In this document: piece after piece, positions 11,497 through 23,466 of the stretch
Layout of the letters: every line of letters starts with the position of its first letter
How positions within the stretch are numbered: the first letter of the stretch is position 1
DNA from: Mycoplasma sp. Pen4
GTDB taxonomy: Bacteria; Bacillota_I; Bacilli_A; Mycoplasmatales; Metamycoplasmataceae
Assembly: GCF_014352955.1 (NCBI RefSeq)
Contig: NZ_CP060691.1
Span: forward strand, 1 to 64,000
Reading direction: 5' to 3'
DNA: 64,000 nucleotides
The notes under the pieces: model-generated
Database searches by the model: none
What the model was told of the DNA's origin: nothing
What the model saw: only the letters and a program-made list of their open reading frames with translations
Translations under genes and position numbers: made by a program

Positions 11497-11816
11497 TGCA
11501 AGATTCTATTTTCACAAAAATAATTAAACGTGAAATCCCTTCTAAAATTCTTTACGAAGATGACAAAGTTATTGCTATTTACGATGTAAATCCAGTTCGT
11601 GAAGGTCACTTTTTAGTGATACCAAAAACACAAGTTGATAACATTATTCAAAACACTGAAGAAGAGTTCTTATATGCTATGAAAATAGCACGTAAATTAG
11701 CAAAAGAAGAGATTATTGACAAAGGAATACCTGGTTTTAAAATTTATATCAATACTGGTAAAACAGCAGGTCAAGAAGTATTTCACACTCATATTCATGT
11801 AATACCTTACAAATAA
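11496..11816 (+). CDS. hinT: HIT-family nucleotide hydrolase HinT
   Basis: A 106-residue protein with the histidine triad HTHIHVIP at residues 97-104. Family members hydrolyse purine nucleoside phosphoramidates such as AMP-lysine in the cytoplasm. The N-terminal part (IFTKIIKREIPSKILYEDD, later GHFLVIPK) matches the family. The gene overlaps the end of p60 and ends the p80-p60-hinT operon at a strong hairpin terminator. In M. hominis HinT binds the P60/P80 membrane complex, so this enzyme is probably held at the membrane. Confidence 0.95.
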   Translation: MQDSIFTKIIKREIPSKILYEDDKVIAIYDVNPVREGHFLVIPKTQVDNIIQNTEEEFLYAMKIARKLAKEEIIDKGIPGFKIYINTGKTAGQEVFHTHIHVIPYK

Positions 11817-11829
11817 TATTTATAAATCA

Positions 11830-11860
11830 AAAACAACATGTTTCGGCATGTTGTTTTCAT
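11830..11860 (+). terminator. Terminator of the p80-p60-hinT operon
   Basis: Eleven-pair stem AAAACAACATG/CATGTTGTTTT with a TTTCGG loop. Confidence 0.85.
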
Positions 11861-11939
11861 TATGCAAAAAAACTGGAAATGATTACAAAAATCTCACAAA
11901 ATGCTAAAATAATTTAGCGAGTTTTAACAAAGGAGAAAA

Positions 11940-12773
11940 ATGAAACGTTTATTTGCATTCGATTTAGATGGAACATTGTTACGTAAAGATAATACAATCA
12001 ACCCAGAAACTAAAAAAGTTTTAAAGCATTCAAGAGAACAAGGACACTACAATGTAATCGCTACAGGTAGAGGTCTAAAGAAAGTTTTACCATTAATTGA
12101 AAATGGTGAATTAAGTGAAATTGACTACATAGTTTGTTCAAATGGTGCATTATATTATGATGTTAAAAACCAGACAACTCATGTTGTAAAAACACTTTTA
12201 AATAAGGTGTTTTGAATACTTAAAGATGTTGCATTAGAACACGATTTAATCTTAACCGTAGACACAATCGATTTTAATGGTTCATATTTACCAAACAACA
12301 AATTCCCGGCATGAATGACTGAACAACAAATTATGGATATGAATATTTTTAATGTAGTTGATTTAGATACATTAGAACATGTAGTTTTAAACCATGATTC
12401 AGTAATCACACAAATTGCTCTTAGAAATCCACTTGAAACTGCAAAAGCAATTACAGATGAAATAAGAGAAAAAACAAAAGATTTACCATGTGAAGTTTAC
12501 TTAACAAATTCTGTTTATACTGATGTAAACCCAGAAGGAATTTCTAAATATGTTGGTATTGTTGAATTACTTAAATCACTAGGCTTAACAACCCAAAATT
12601 TAGTAACTTTTGGTGATAGTGGTAATGATGTTGAAATGATCGAAAAAGCCCACATTGGAGTAGCTGTTGGTAATGCAACACAAGAAGCAAAAGCAGTAGC
12701 TGATTACGTTATTGGTGATCATGAAACTGCAACCATCGGTGAAAAAATGATGGAAATTATTACACAAAAATAA
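11940..12773 (+). CDS. HAD-superfamily hydrolase, Cof subfamily
   Basis: A 277-residue phosphatase of the Cof (IIB) group. The nucleophile motif is FDLDGTLL (residues 6-13). The C-terminal metal motif is TFGDSGNDVEMI, followed by GVAVGNATQEAK. The frame crosses TGA(Trp) codons at 12213 and 12312. Such enzymes dephosphorylate sugar phosphates, FMN or related metabolites; the substrate cannot be read from sequence. An AAAGGAG ribosome binding site lies just upstream, and a hairpin terminator follows the stop. Confidence 0.92.
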
Positions 12774-12780
12774 TGAATTT

Positions 12781-12806
12781 AAGACTGTTTTTGCAGTCTT
12801 TTTTTC
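12781..12806 (+). terminator. Terminator of the Cof-type hydrolase
   Basis: AAGACTG/CAGTCTT stem followed by seven T. Confidence 0.8.
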
Positions 12807-12844
12807 GCTTTGTTTTAAGCATAAAAGTTATAAAATTGAGACAT

Positions 12845-13657
12845 ATGAAAATAACAGAAAGTATTAAGGCATTATTTGCTACATCAGATACTTCAACAGG
12901 ATCTGTTGCAGCAATGAAAGCAACACCTTTCGACATTCCTTTCCAAGTTTTTCTTTGGATGTCAGTGGTGTTTGTTATCTCACTTAGTTTGCCACAATTA
13001 TTCAAATTAATCAAAGATAAAAAGACAGGAGACGTAAGTTTTACATCATTTTGAATTTTCCACATTGGAATTTTATTATGAGTAGTATGAGGTGCAACTA
13101 ACCAGTTAAATCAGGTTATGTTAAACGTTATGGTTGCCGACGGTGTAAGTTTATTTGTAAATGGTGTTATGACTATTTTACTTTATAAACATAAAGCAGA
13201 ATTTTCAGCTGAAAGAAAAATGCGTGGATACATTGGTGTAGGTATTACATGAGTTATTGGAGCTGTGTTAATTGGTTTCTACATTGCAGATTGAAACCAC
13301 GACGCTAACAGTTTCTTATTAAAAGTACCTGCAACAGCATCTACAGTAATGGGATTTGTTTTCCCTGCATTAACTACTTTAGCATTTACACCTCAACTTG
13401 TTCAATCATTCAAAACAAATCAATGACAATCTGTTACATACTGAATGTATGTGTTATATGTTGTAAACAACATTGTATGAATTATTTGATGATGTTTAGG
13501 AATAGCACAACAAAATGCTCAAACAAACCCAGATACAGGTAGTTTATTTGCTGGACTTACATGACAAATAATTTCATTAATTTTATTCTCAGTGCAATTA
13601 GGATTCACATTACACGATAGAATCTTAATTAAAAAAGGAATAAGAAAAGCTCAATAA
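12845..13657 (+). CDS. PQ-loop repeat membrane protein
   Basis: A 270-residue polytopic protein with about seven hydrophobic segments. Two PQ-loop-like motifs are visible: LSLPQLFKLIKDKKTGDVS near residue 40 and TFTPQL-like AFTPQLVQSFKTNQWQSV near 180. Each is a Pro-Gln pair followed by a Lys-rich turn and Ser. PQ-loop/SWEET-type proteins include sugar and amino-acid transporters; the substrate here is unknown. The start at 12845 (MKITESIKALF) is preferred over an upstream in-frame ATG at 12773 that overlaps the previous terminator. A -10-like TATAAA lies about 15 bases upstream, so the mRNA may have almost no leader. Confidence 0.8.
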
Positions 13658-13690
13658 AAAATACGTGATTAAGTTCACGTATTTTTTCTA
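13658..13690. terminator. Bidirectional terminator between convergent genes
   Basis: ATACGTGA-TTAAGT-TCACGTAT stem with A-run before and T-run after, serving the PQ-loop gene and the opposing DJ-1 gene. Confidence 0.8.
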
Positions 13691-13694
13691 AACT

Positions 13695-14258
13695 CTAAAA
13701 AATAGTTTTATCAATGTTACCAGATATTGCTTGGTAAACTGCGTTTGCATGATCTTTACCAAAAAGTTCTTTTAAGATTGTAAAACCAAATTGTTCTGCT
13801 GAAACAGCATTACGTGCAGTGATGAATTGTTGATCAACTGTAACATCATTATCAGTACGTTTTTCTGTTCTTGTTAGAATACTTCATTCACTTGGATATG
13901 AAGAATATTTAACATCAGGTAATATTTTTGTTTCTGCAAGTACATTTGGTGCATCACAAATAGCAAAAACACGTTTTTGTGCATCGATAAATTGTTTAAT
14001 TGTATTTAAGTTATCTTTGTTTGTTCTTAATGTTTGACAACCACTTCCGCCTGGAATAAAGATTGCATCATAATCATTTACATTCACTTCGTTTATGATT
14101 GAATCGACTGTTGTAATGTTAAATTGACCAACTGATTTATTAGCATATGATGAATAGAATGTGATTTCATCAAATTTATTTGATGCTTTAAAGATTGATA
14201 GTGTTGTTGTTAATTCAATATCATTGAATGTGTTTTCAAGTAAAACTAATAGTTTCAT
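13695..14258 (-). CDS. DJ-1/PfpI family protein
   Basis: A 187-residue protein of the DJ-1/PfpI fold. It shows DAIFIPGGSGCQTLR and, around residue 95, the nucleophile elbow VFAICDAPNVLAE with the conserved Cys. One TGA(Trp) follows YPSE. Family members act as glyoxalases/deglycases, chaperones or peptidases; which applies here is unknown. It is the last gene of a four-gene reverse operon and starts one base after the stop of the membrane protein gene before it. Confidence 0.9.
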
Positions 14259-14259
14259 A

Positions 14260-15177
14260 TTATTTTTTTCCCTTTCTGATTATTCCTCTTCATAAAAGGA
14301 ATAAAAGTAAAGCAAGCGGCATTAATACAACTAAAACAAAGACTATGATATAAACTTTAAATCAAGCTTTGTTTTCTGATGATTTATCGCTATTAACTGT
14401 TGTAATAATAGTGTTTGCATCTTGCCCTAAATATTTTTTAAGATCCATGATACGTTTCGTATCATATAAGTTTGTGAATACAAATAGAGTAATAATCCCA
14501 AATGCAACACCTAGATCAACTCATAGTAATGTTTTAACATTTCCGAATGCGTTGTCGAAAATTGCTCATCAATTAATAGTAATATCATATTTGAATGAAG
14601 CAGAATTACTATGTATTTCTCAAATACCACCATATATGTTTAAGAACATTAAAATTATTAAATTGAATAAACCAAAGTATGTAATAACAAAGGCGAAAAT
14701 TCAAGATAATCTCATTTTTTTCATTGTGGTAGCGCGAAAGATATCGGTAATAGTAGTGTTAGCTGCAAAAATATCACCGGATTGAGTACTTTCGCGGCAT
14801 GCCACAAGGGTTTTTTTGATTGCTGAGATTTTAAATGTTGCTTTTATAAATAATGCAAACGAAATGAGAATTATTAATGCAAACATAATATATCAAGCTA
14901 AACCTTGTGTTGGATTTGATTCTTTTTGACCTGGAATTGTGTTTAAGAAGTAGTTCATTAAAACACCAATTCACGCAGCAATGAAGATACCAAATCAGAA
15001 TCAGAAAGCAAATCATACAATACGTTTTTCACGTTTAAGTGTATTTGCTAATGGTCTTGATAATATCTCGTTTGAATCAACTTCTTCAATTCTATTTTGT
15101 TCTTCATTAATTGTTGCAGGCACTTCTGCGGTTAATTGTTGAACGCTTGAAGGTGATGTATTTTTAGGACGGAACAT
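14260..15177 (-). CDS. Unknown four-helix membrane protein (def operon)
   Basis: I do not recognise this family. The 305-residue product has a cytoplasmic polar N-terminus (MFRPKNTSPSSVQQLTAEVP), then hydrophobic segments near residues 55-80, 90-115, 155-180 and 200-225, and a last one near the C-terminus (VYIIVFVLVVLMPLALLLFLL). TGA codons encode several Trp. It starts 3 bases after the stop of the larger membrane protein gene and stops one base before the DJ-1 gene. A ribosome binding site (AAGGAG) lies inside the upstream gene. Tight coupling suggests that it acts together with its partner at 15181-16425. Confidence 0.8.
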
Positions 15178-15180
15178 TAA

Positions 15181-16425
15181 TTACCCCCCATTCTCCTTTG
15201 TATTTTGATTTGGTAATTTTATTTTACCAATGTAGTCGACTACATTTGCAAATGCTTCTTTTGCATTTAATGGTAGTTCATCATAATTGATTTTATATTC
15301 CTCAAGTTTTTGTTTGAATAAATCAGTAACAGTGTCGGTTACATCATCAATTACGTCTGTATCTAAGTTATCAATAAATGTTTTTACTGTAACTAGTAAT
15401 GCACTATTTTCATTTGATGAATCTTTGTTATCTTTGTTTAATAATTCTTCAAATGTTTTAGATGCGGTTGTTGCAAATTCTTTTGTGAATTCATTTTGTT
15501 TTTCTTCTTTTGTTAAAGAAGAATATTTTGGATCCTCATTTAATTTCTTTTCTGTTTCATTAATTCAATTATCAATTGTATCTTTTGATAATGCTGAATT
15601 TATTTTTGTGTTATCAATAAGTTGTGATTTAAGTCCAGTTAAAGCTAATTTACGGACATCTTTATTCGCAAGCGATTGAGTTATGCTTGTAACTGCTTTT
15701 GTAAGTTTTTCAAAATCTTCAGGTGTCATATCCTTAGCTTTTTTAGATAATATTTTTCCAACTTCGGAACTACTATTGGCAATGTCACTAGCACCTTGAA
15801 CTGCTAAGTTAACACCCGCCATATTAGCGCCCTTGCCACCTGTTATGATTTTTGTACCAAATTCATTAGTTACATATGATATTGTTGTATTTGCTGGTTC
15901 TGAAACTGATAATATATTTCCTCAAAATAATGTTGATGGAATACTTATAATTGCAGAAGGTAAACCAGCGAAAAATATTCTACGTAATCTTTTCTTTTTC
16001 TTTTGTTTATTTTTATTTCTTTTTATGAGTGAAATTATAAACATAACAATGTAAAAGATGATTTTTAAACCAATATAAATCAATAATGTGATTAGAGTAG
16101 TTGCGAAAGGTATTGCTTGCTCATAGAATTGATTTATGAAAGTGAAGTCATCACCAAAGTGTTTTTTAACATAATCCCGTATTGTATCTGCTAGATTTTC
16201 AGATAGTGTGCTTGCAGTAATAACTGCACCAATAATGGTTAAAATAAGAACGATAAGTCTTCCGATTGCTCATTTATATTTACCAAAATATCCGAATAGA
16301 AATGCAATGAAAATTGCTATACCAATTCAGATTGGAATAATTATTGCCATAACATTTGAAGAAGAAGTGTTAAAAAATGAATCTATTGTATTTGTGGTTG
16401 AATGTAGTTTTAAATAATCTGTCAT
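15181..16425 (-). CDS. Unknown membrane protein with long helical C-terminal domain
   Basis: The family is not recognised. The 414-residue product has three or more hydrophobic segments in the first 190 residues (AIIIPIWIGIAIFIAFLFGY, LIVLILTIIGAVITAS, TLITLLIYIGLKIIFYIVMF). A basic KRNKNKQKKKKR stretch and another hydrophobic part follow. The rest, from about residue 205, is a polar helical domain rich in Lys, Asp and Thr that could form a coiled or bundled structure. It begins 17 bases after def and is followed after 3 bases by the next membrane protein. Transport or cell-surface organisation is possible but not shown. Confidence 0.78.
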
Positions 16426-16442
16426 GTTTTATTTTGTTCTAA

Positions 16443-17003
16443 TTATAGATATTTAGCTTTTGGATAACGTTTTCAAGGATTTTTTTGTGCTATACGATCA
16501 ATAAATAGCATTCCTTGTAAGTGATCTAATTCGTGTTGGAATACAATGGCTAAATAACCATTAGCGGTATAACGTAGTCATTTTCTTTCATTGTAACTGT
16601 AAGCATCCACAACTATTGATGCTGAACGATGAACATAACCTTCTTGTTTTGGTCATTCTTCATCGACACTTAAGCACCCTTCTCCTTCATCAAGTGCAAC
16701 TTTTGAATCGCTTTTTGTAATAATTCGTGGGTTAAATAACACATCTTTAAAGATTGTGTTTCCGTTTTGATCTTGGAGATAGATGTAAAACACATTTTTC
16801 AAGATACCATATTGCACTGCAGCAACTCCTACACCAGGACGAAACTCAGTGTTTTCTGTTTGTGAGTCATCAATGTGATAAATCATTCTTTCTGCTAACT
16901 CAATATCCTCATCAGTAAGAGGAATTGGTACATCTTTTGATTTTTTTCTAAGGACTGGGTCCGGTAATTGAATTATTTTAATATCAAATTTTTTATTTTT
17001 CAT
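16443..17003 (-). CDS. def: Peptide deformylase
   Basis: Removes the formyl group from the N-terminal Met of new proteins. All three motifs are present in the 186-residue product: GVGVAAVQ (57-64), EGCLS (108-112) and QHELDH (156-161). The Cys and the two His bind the catalytic metal. One internal TGA encodes Trp 117. The gene is first in a tight reverse operon with two unknown membrane proteins and a DJ-1 protein, an unusual neighbourhood. It is divergent from plsY. Confidence 0.96.
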
Positions 17004-17072
17004 ATTTAAATTATAAATAATTTAAAATTATTTTAGTTATAATATTTTCAACACACAAAATAAGGAAAAAAT

Positions 17073-17771
17073 ATGATAATTTTTACATCTATACTATTGA
17101 ATCTTATGTTTTTAGCAATAGGGTATTTAATAGGCTCAGCAAATACTTCTATCATTATAAGTAAGATCTTAAAGAATGATGTTCGTAACCATCATTCTAA
17201 TAATGCAGGAGCAACTAATTCTGTTCGCGTATTAGGCAAGAAAATGGGAGCAATAATCTTGTTTATTGATATATTAAAAACTATTGCATCAGTATCGCTA
17301 GCATTTGGTATTTTAAGTTGAGTTAATATACACAATGACACTTCAGAATATTTATATGGAGTACCAATGTTTGCTGGTATCGGTACAGTTTTAGGACATA
17401 GTTTTCCAATTTTCTTTGGTTTCAAAGGCGGAAAAGGAGTGGCTTGTTCAATTGGTTTAATAATTTCTTATAATATAGTTTTATTACCTATTGCTGCAGT
17501 TTTCTTCTTTGGAGTTTTATTCTGAAAGAAATACGTATCACTTGCTAGCATGCTAGCAGCGATATTATTAACACCATTTCTCTTTATCTCTTGAATGTCT
17601 GAATCATCAATTGCTTTTGCAACAAATATGCAAAATTTATTACCTTATTCACCATTACAAGGATTAATTTACCTTGGGGCTCTAGGATTAATTCTATGAA
17701 CTCACAGAGGAAATATTTTAAGATTAAAAAGACATGAAGAACGTAAGATTTCTTTTAGTAAATCAAAATAA
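17073..17771 (+). CDS. plsY: Glycerol-3-phosphate acyltransferase PlsY
   Basis: Transfers an acyl group from acyl phosphate to glycerol-3-phosphate, the first step of phospholipid synthesis, in the membrane. The 232-residue product has the family motifs YLIGSANTSIIISK near the N-terminus, NNAGATNSVRVLGKK, and HSFPIFFGFKGGKGVA, with about five hydrophobic segments. Several TGA codons are read as Trp. PlsC, which makes the next acylation, is encoded near the window end. A hairpin terminator follows. Confidence 0.95.
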
Positions 17772-17777
17772 TGTTTT

Positions 17778-17809
17778 ATCCATATAACACTTGCTGTATG
17801 GATTTTTTG
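17778..17809 (+). terminator. Terminator of plsY
   Basis: ATCCATA/TATGGAT stem followed by six T. Confidence 0.65.
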
Positions 17810-17811
17810 AT

Positions 17812-17840
17812 ACAAAAAAACCAGTTTATTGCTAAACTGG
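17812..17840 (-). terminator. Terminator of eno
   Basis: CCAGTTTA/TAAACTGG stem; on the reverse strand it is followed by seven T. Confidence 0.8.
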
Positions 17841-17859
17841 CATTTATTATTTAATTTAA

Positions 17860-19233
<1,374 letters not shown>

Positions 19234-19508
19234 TTATTTGTCTAATTTATTATATAAATTTAGAATCTTTATTGATTTGTCTAAATTATAACACTATTTT
19301 ATTTAGTGAGATAATCACAACAAAAGCACAAAAACTCTTTGTGCAAGTGATATATAACTGTTTTCACAAAATTTCCACATTTGATTGAAGAACAATTTAT
19401 TTATTAACCAAAAGAATTAGAATATAGATAAGATGAAATCAATGAGATTAGATCTTAGCGAGTTTTAATTAAGTAACAAAAAATATAAAGAATCACAAAG
19501 GATATAAA

Positions 19509-20148
19509 ATGAAAAGACAAGTATTTATTAAATATATAAATTTAACAACATACATACTTATATTATTTTCACTAATTGTTGCATTACCAATTTATGCAAC
19601 TGTTTTTTGCAAATACTATTAATTCATCATCTCTACATGGAAGTAAATATGGTGGTATTGCAATGTTTTATTATTTAAGAGATTTTGTACCTACAATTGT
19701 AGTTAGTTTAATTATTATTTTAACAAACGCAATTATTCTTAAACGTTGCAAAAATTCTTGAATGAATTCACTATTCCCTTTTTTAACAAAGTCAGAAAAT
19801 CTTAATTTGGAAGGTAAAGATGCTAAGTCAAGTGTCACAACTGTCAAAGTATCTTTATTTTCAGGTCAAAATGATGACTTAAAATTAGAAAAAGAGTATT
19901 CAGTTATCAAAAATGCTAAGTTTACTAAAACACGTATTCTGGCATTATGTATTTATAGTATTGTTACAATTGGATTTTTACTAGCATCACTTAGCTTTTT
20001 ATTGTTGTGATGAACCAATTCATATGATGCTTTAATTCCAATGATAGTTGCTATTTCTACTATTGCTACTGGAATAGTTGTAACCATCTTACATAACTAT
20101 GATATTTGAGTAAGTTTTATAAATAAAACTAAACAAGAAAAAAGATAA
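19509..20148 (+). pseudogene. Membrane protein gene interrupted by a frameshift at a T6 tract
   Basis: The reading frame starts at 19509 (MKRQVFIKYINLTTYILILF) behind a good ribosome binding site, but stops at 19620-19622. The downstream frame, open to 20148, continues the protein smoothly if one T is removed from the six T at 19603-19608 (…IYATVFANTINSSS…). The reconstructed product has about 212 residues and four hydrophobic segments: one N-terminal, one around FVPTIVVSLIIILTNAIIL, and two C-terminal. A polar loop with TVKVSLFSGQNDDLKLEKEYSVI lies between them. I do not recognise the family. It could be a true pseudogene, a phase-variable gene or a base-call error. The codon use remains mycoplasma-like throughout. 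Confidence 0.7.
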
Positions 20149-20158
20149 CTGCTAATCA

Positions 20159-20194
20159 TAAAAGAGTCACTAATTAAATGGTGATTCTTTTTCT
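20159..20194 (+). terminator. Terminator after the frameshifted membrane gene
   Basis: GAGTCAC/GTGATTC stem with a TAATTAAATG loop and T-run. Confidence 0.65.
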
Positions 20195-20261
20195 TTGAAT
20201 TTTGTTCTAAAAAACAAAAATAAAAAAATAAAAAAATGATGATACACCCGGTAAGTTGTTA

Positions 20262-20267
20262 TATAAT
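20262..20267 (+). promoter_or_regulatory. Probable -10 box of the str operon
   Basis: TATAAT about 75 bases before rpsL; no clear -35 box. Confidence 0.45.
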
Positions 20268-20342
20268 AGATTTGCTATTTATAAAATATAGCCGTTAAAA
20301 ATTGTTAAATATATTATTCAAATAATATGAAAGGAAGCAAAA

Positions 20343-20756
20343 ATGCCAACAACTAATCAATTAGTTACAAATGGTCGTAGCTCAAAAATTAAAAAACAAA
20401 ACGCTCCTGCTTTAAGCGTTAGCTACAACTCATTAGAAAAAAAAGTTAAAAAAATGGCATCACCATTTAAACGTGGTGTATGTACTCGTGTTGCAACAAT
20501 GACACCTAAAAAACCTAACTCAGCTTTACGTAAATATGCTCGTGTTAAGTTATCAAACGGTATGGAAGTTACAGCATACATTCCAGGAGAAGGACACAAC
20601 TTACAAGAACACTCTGTAGTTTTAATTCGTGGTGGTCGTGTAAAAGACTTACCTGGGGTTAGATACCACATCGTTCGTGGAACACAAGATGCTGCCGGGG
20701 TTTCAAAACGTAACCAAGGTCGTAGTTTATACGGTGCTAAAAAACCAAAACAATAA
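20343..20756 (+). CDS. rpsL: 30S ribosomal protein S12
   Basis: Small-subunit protein at the decoding centre. The 137-residue product has the family blocks [49 protein letters not shown] and the conserved [13 protein letters not shown]. Lys of TPKKPNS, the common streptomycin-resistance position, is the normal residue. It is the first gene of the str operon with rpsG and fusA; tuf is not here but 26 kb downstream. Confidence 0.98.
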   Translation: MPTTNQLVTNGRSSKIKKQNAPALSVSYNSLEKKVKKMASPFKRGVCTRVATMTPKKPNSALRKYARVKLSNGMEVTAYIPGEGHNLQEHSVVLIRGGRVKDLPGVRYHIVRGTQDAAGVSKRNQGRSLYGAKKPKQ

Positions 20757-20823
20757 TAAAAGCATAATTAATTATTAATTTATAAAACAAACACACAAAA
20801 TAAGTAAAAAAATAGGAGGACTT

Positions 20824-21294
20824 ATGTCAAGAAAGAAAAGTGCGCCAATTCGTGAAGTGCTTGCAGATCCAGTTTTTAATTCTGTTATCGTTACAAAATT
20901 AATCAACCAAATTATGCTTGATGGTAAAAAATCTATCGCTCAAGACATCTTATATTCTGCATTCAACATCATTAAAGAAAAAACTCAAAGAGAACCAATG
21001 GAAGTGTTTTTAGAAGCAGTTGAAAACATTACACCACAACTTGAAATTAGAACAAGAAGAATCGGGGGAACAAACTACCAAGTTCCTACTGAAGTTTCTC
21101 CTCGTAGAAAACAAACATTATCACTTAGATGATTAGTTCAATACGCTAGATTAAGAAACGAAAAAACAATGGACCTTCGTTTAGCTAACGAAATCATTGA
21201 TGCATCAAACAAAACAGGTGGAGCTATCAAAAAACGTGAAGATACACATAAAATGGCTGAAGCTAACCGTGCTTTCGCTCACTTTAGATGATAA
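20824..21294 (+). CDS. rpsG: 30S ribosomal protein S7
   Basis: Primary 16S-binding protein of the small-subunit head. The 156-residue product begins [20 protein letters not shown] and contains [19 protein letters not shown](Trp) codons follow SLR and lie at the very end (HFRW). A strong AGGAGG ribosome binding site precedes the start. It lies between rpsL and fusA. Confidence 0.98.
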
Positions 21295-21311
21295 TCTTCA
21301 TATAGGATATT

Positions 21312-23402
21312 ATGGCTAGAGAATATTTATTAAAAGATTACCGTAACATCGGTATTATGGCCCACATTGATGCAGGGAAAACAACAACAACAGAAAGAAT
21401 CTTATTCCACACAGGAAAAATTCACAAAATTGGTGAAACACACGACGGTGCTTCACAAATGGACTGAATGGCTCAAGAACAAGAACGTGGGATTACAATT
21501 ACATCAGCTGCTACAACAGCATTCTGAAAAGGTAAAAGAATTAACATTATCGATACTCCAGGTCACGTTGACTTCACAGTTGAGGTAGAACGTTCACTTC
21601 GTGTACTTGATGGTGCAGTTGCTGTTCTTGATGCTCAATCAGGAGTTGAGCCTCAAACAGAAACAGTTTGAAGACAAGCAACAAACTACAAAGTTCCACG
21701 TATCGTTTACGTAAACAAAATGGATAAAGCTGGAGCAGACTTTGCTGCATCAGTTGCATCAGTTAAACAACGTTTAGGTGGAAACGCAGTTGCTATTCAA
21801 TGACCAATTGGAGCTGAATCAGATTTCCAAGGTCTTATCGACTTAGTAACATTACAAGCATTTAGATACAATGGTGAAGCATCAGAAGAAGAATTTCCAA
21901 CAGAAATTCCTGCTCACTTAGTAGATATCGTTAATGAAAAACGTCAAGAATTATTAGAAGCAGTTGCTAACTTTGACGAAGAGTTAATGATGAGAGTATT
22001 AGAAGGGGACGAAGTTTCAAAGGATGAATTTAAAGCAGCTATCAGAAAAGCTACTTTAACATCAGAATTCTTCCCAGTAGTTTGTGGAACATCGTTTAAA
22101 AACAAAGGTGTTAAGAAAATGATCGACGCTATCGTTGACTACTTACCATCTCCATTAGAAGTTCCTGCTATTACAGCACACATCGATGATAAAGAAGTTA
22201 AAGTTGAAGCTACAGATGACGGTGACTTTGCTGCTTTAGCATTCAAAGTTATGACTGACCCATTCGTAGGATCATTAACATTCTTCCGTGTATACCGTGG
22301 GGTTCTTGGAAAAGGAAGTTACGTATACAACTCAACTAAAGAACAAAAAGAACGTATCGGACGTATTTTACAAATGCACGCAAACAACCGTGTAGAAATC
22401 GACGAATGTTTTGCTGGAGATATTGCTGCTGCTGTTGGACTTAAATATACAACAACAGGGGATACATTAATCGATGAAAAATCACCAAGATTAGTATTAG
22501 AAAAAATGATCTTCCCAGAACCAGTTATCTCACAAGCTCTTGAACCAGAATCAAAAGCTGCTACAGAAAAACTTTCATTAGGACTTCAAAAATTAGCAGC
22601 AGAAGATCCAACATTCAGAACATATACAGATGAAGAAACAGGACAAACAATTATTGCCGGAATGGGTGAATTACACCTTGACATTATTGTTGACCGTCTT
22701 AAACGTGAATTTGGTGTTCAAGCTAAAGTTGGAGCTCCTCAAGTTTCATATCGTGAAACAATTACATTAGCCGCAGATGTTGAAGGAAAACACATCAAAC
22801 AATCTGGAGGTAAAGGACAATACGGACACGTATGAATTAAATTTGAACCAAACCCAGATGGTGGATTTGAATTCGTTGATAAAATCGTTGGAGGTAAAAT
22901 TCCAAAAGAATACATCAAATCTATTCAAAAAGGACTTGAAGAAAAAATGGCAGCTGGTATTTTAGCTGGATACCCAATGATCGATGTTAAAGCTACATTA
23001 TTCGATGGATCATACCACGACGTCGATTCATCTGAAATGGCTTACAAAATCGCTGCATCTAAAGCTCTTACAAAAGCTAAAGATAAAATTGGTACAGTAT
23101 TACTTGAACCAATCATGGACGTTTCTGTAGTTGTTCCTTCAGATCACATGGGGGATGTAATTGGTGACTTATCACGTCGTAGAGGACTTGTTAACGATCA
23201 AGAACAAAGAAACGATGGAGCAGTTATTGTTCGTGCTGCAGTTCCACTTTCAGAAATGTTCGGTTACTCAACAGAACTTAGATCTATGACAAGTGGACGT
23301 GGTACATACCAAATGCAATTTGATCACTACGACAAATGTCCTAAATCAATCGCTGATGAAATCATCAAACGTAGAAACATTCAAGACAAAGATGAAGATT
23401 AA
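21312..23402 (+). CDS. fusA: Elongation factor G
   Basis: The translocation GTPase, 696 residues. The G1 motif AHIDAGKTT lies at about 17-25, DTPGHVDF at G3 and NKMDKAGAD at G4. Domain II follows (VFRV-like [18 protein letters not shown]), then domains III-V with [18 protein letters not shown] and [16 protein letters not shown]-like [20 protein letters not shown]. Several TGA(Trp) codons split it under the standard code. It starts 17 bases after rpsG and ends at a shared bidirectional terminator. Confidence 0.98.
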
Positions 23403-23433
23403 TATTTAACAATTTTCATTCATTAAATAATTA

Positions 23434-23466
23434 AAAATCAACCAATTTAGTTTGGTTGATTTTTTA
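23434..23466. terminator. Bidirectional terminator after fusA
   Basis: Twelve-pair stem AAAATCAACCAA/TTGGTTGATTTT between convergent fusA and the 23464-23994 gene. Confidence 0.85.

Noticed and set aside
14369-16054. Several open frames on the forward strand across the def operon
   Set aside because: They are antisense to two conserved-looking membrane protein frames that are coupled by overlaps; no start signals support the forward frames.
22777-22965. A 62-residue open frame overlapping fusA in another frame
   Set aside because: It lies fully within EF-G domain IV coding sequence and has no independent support.
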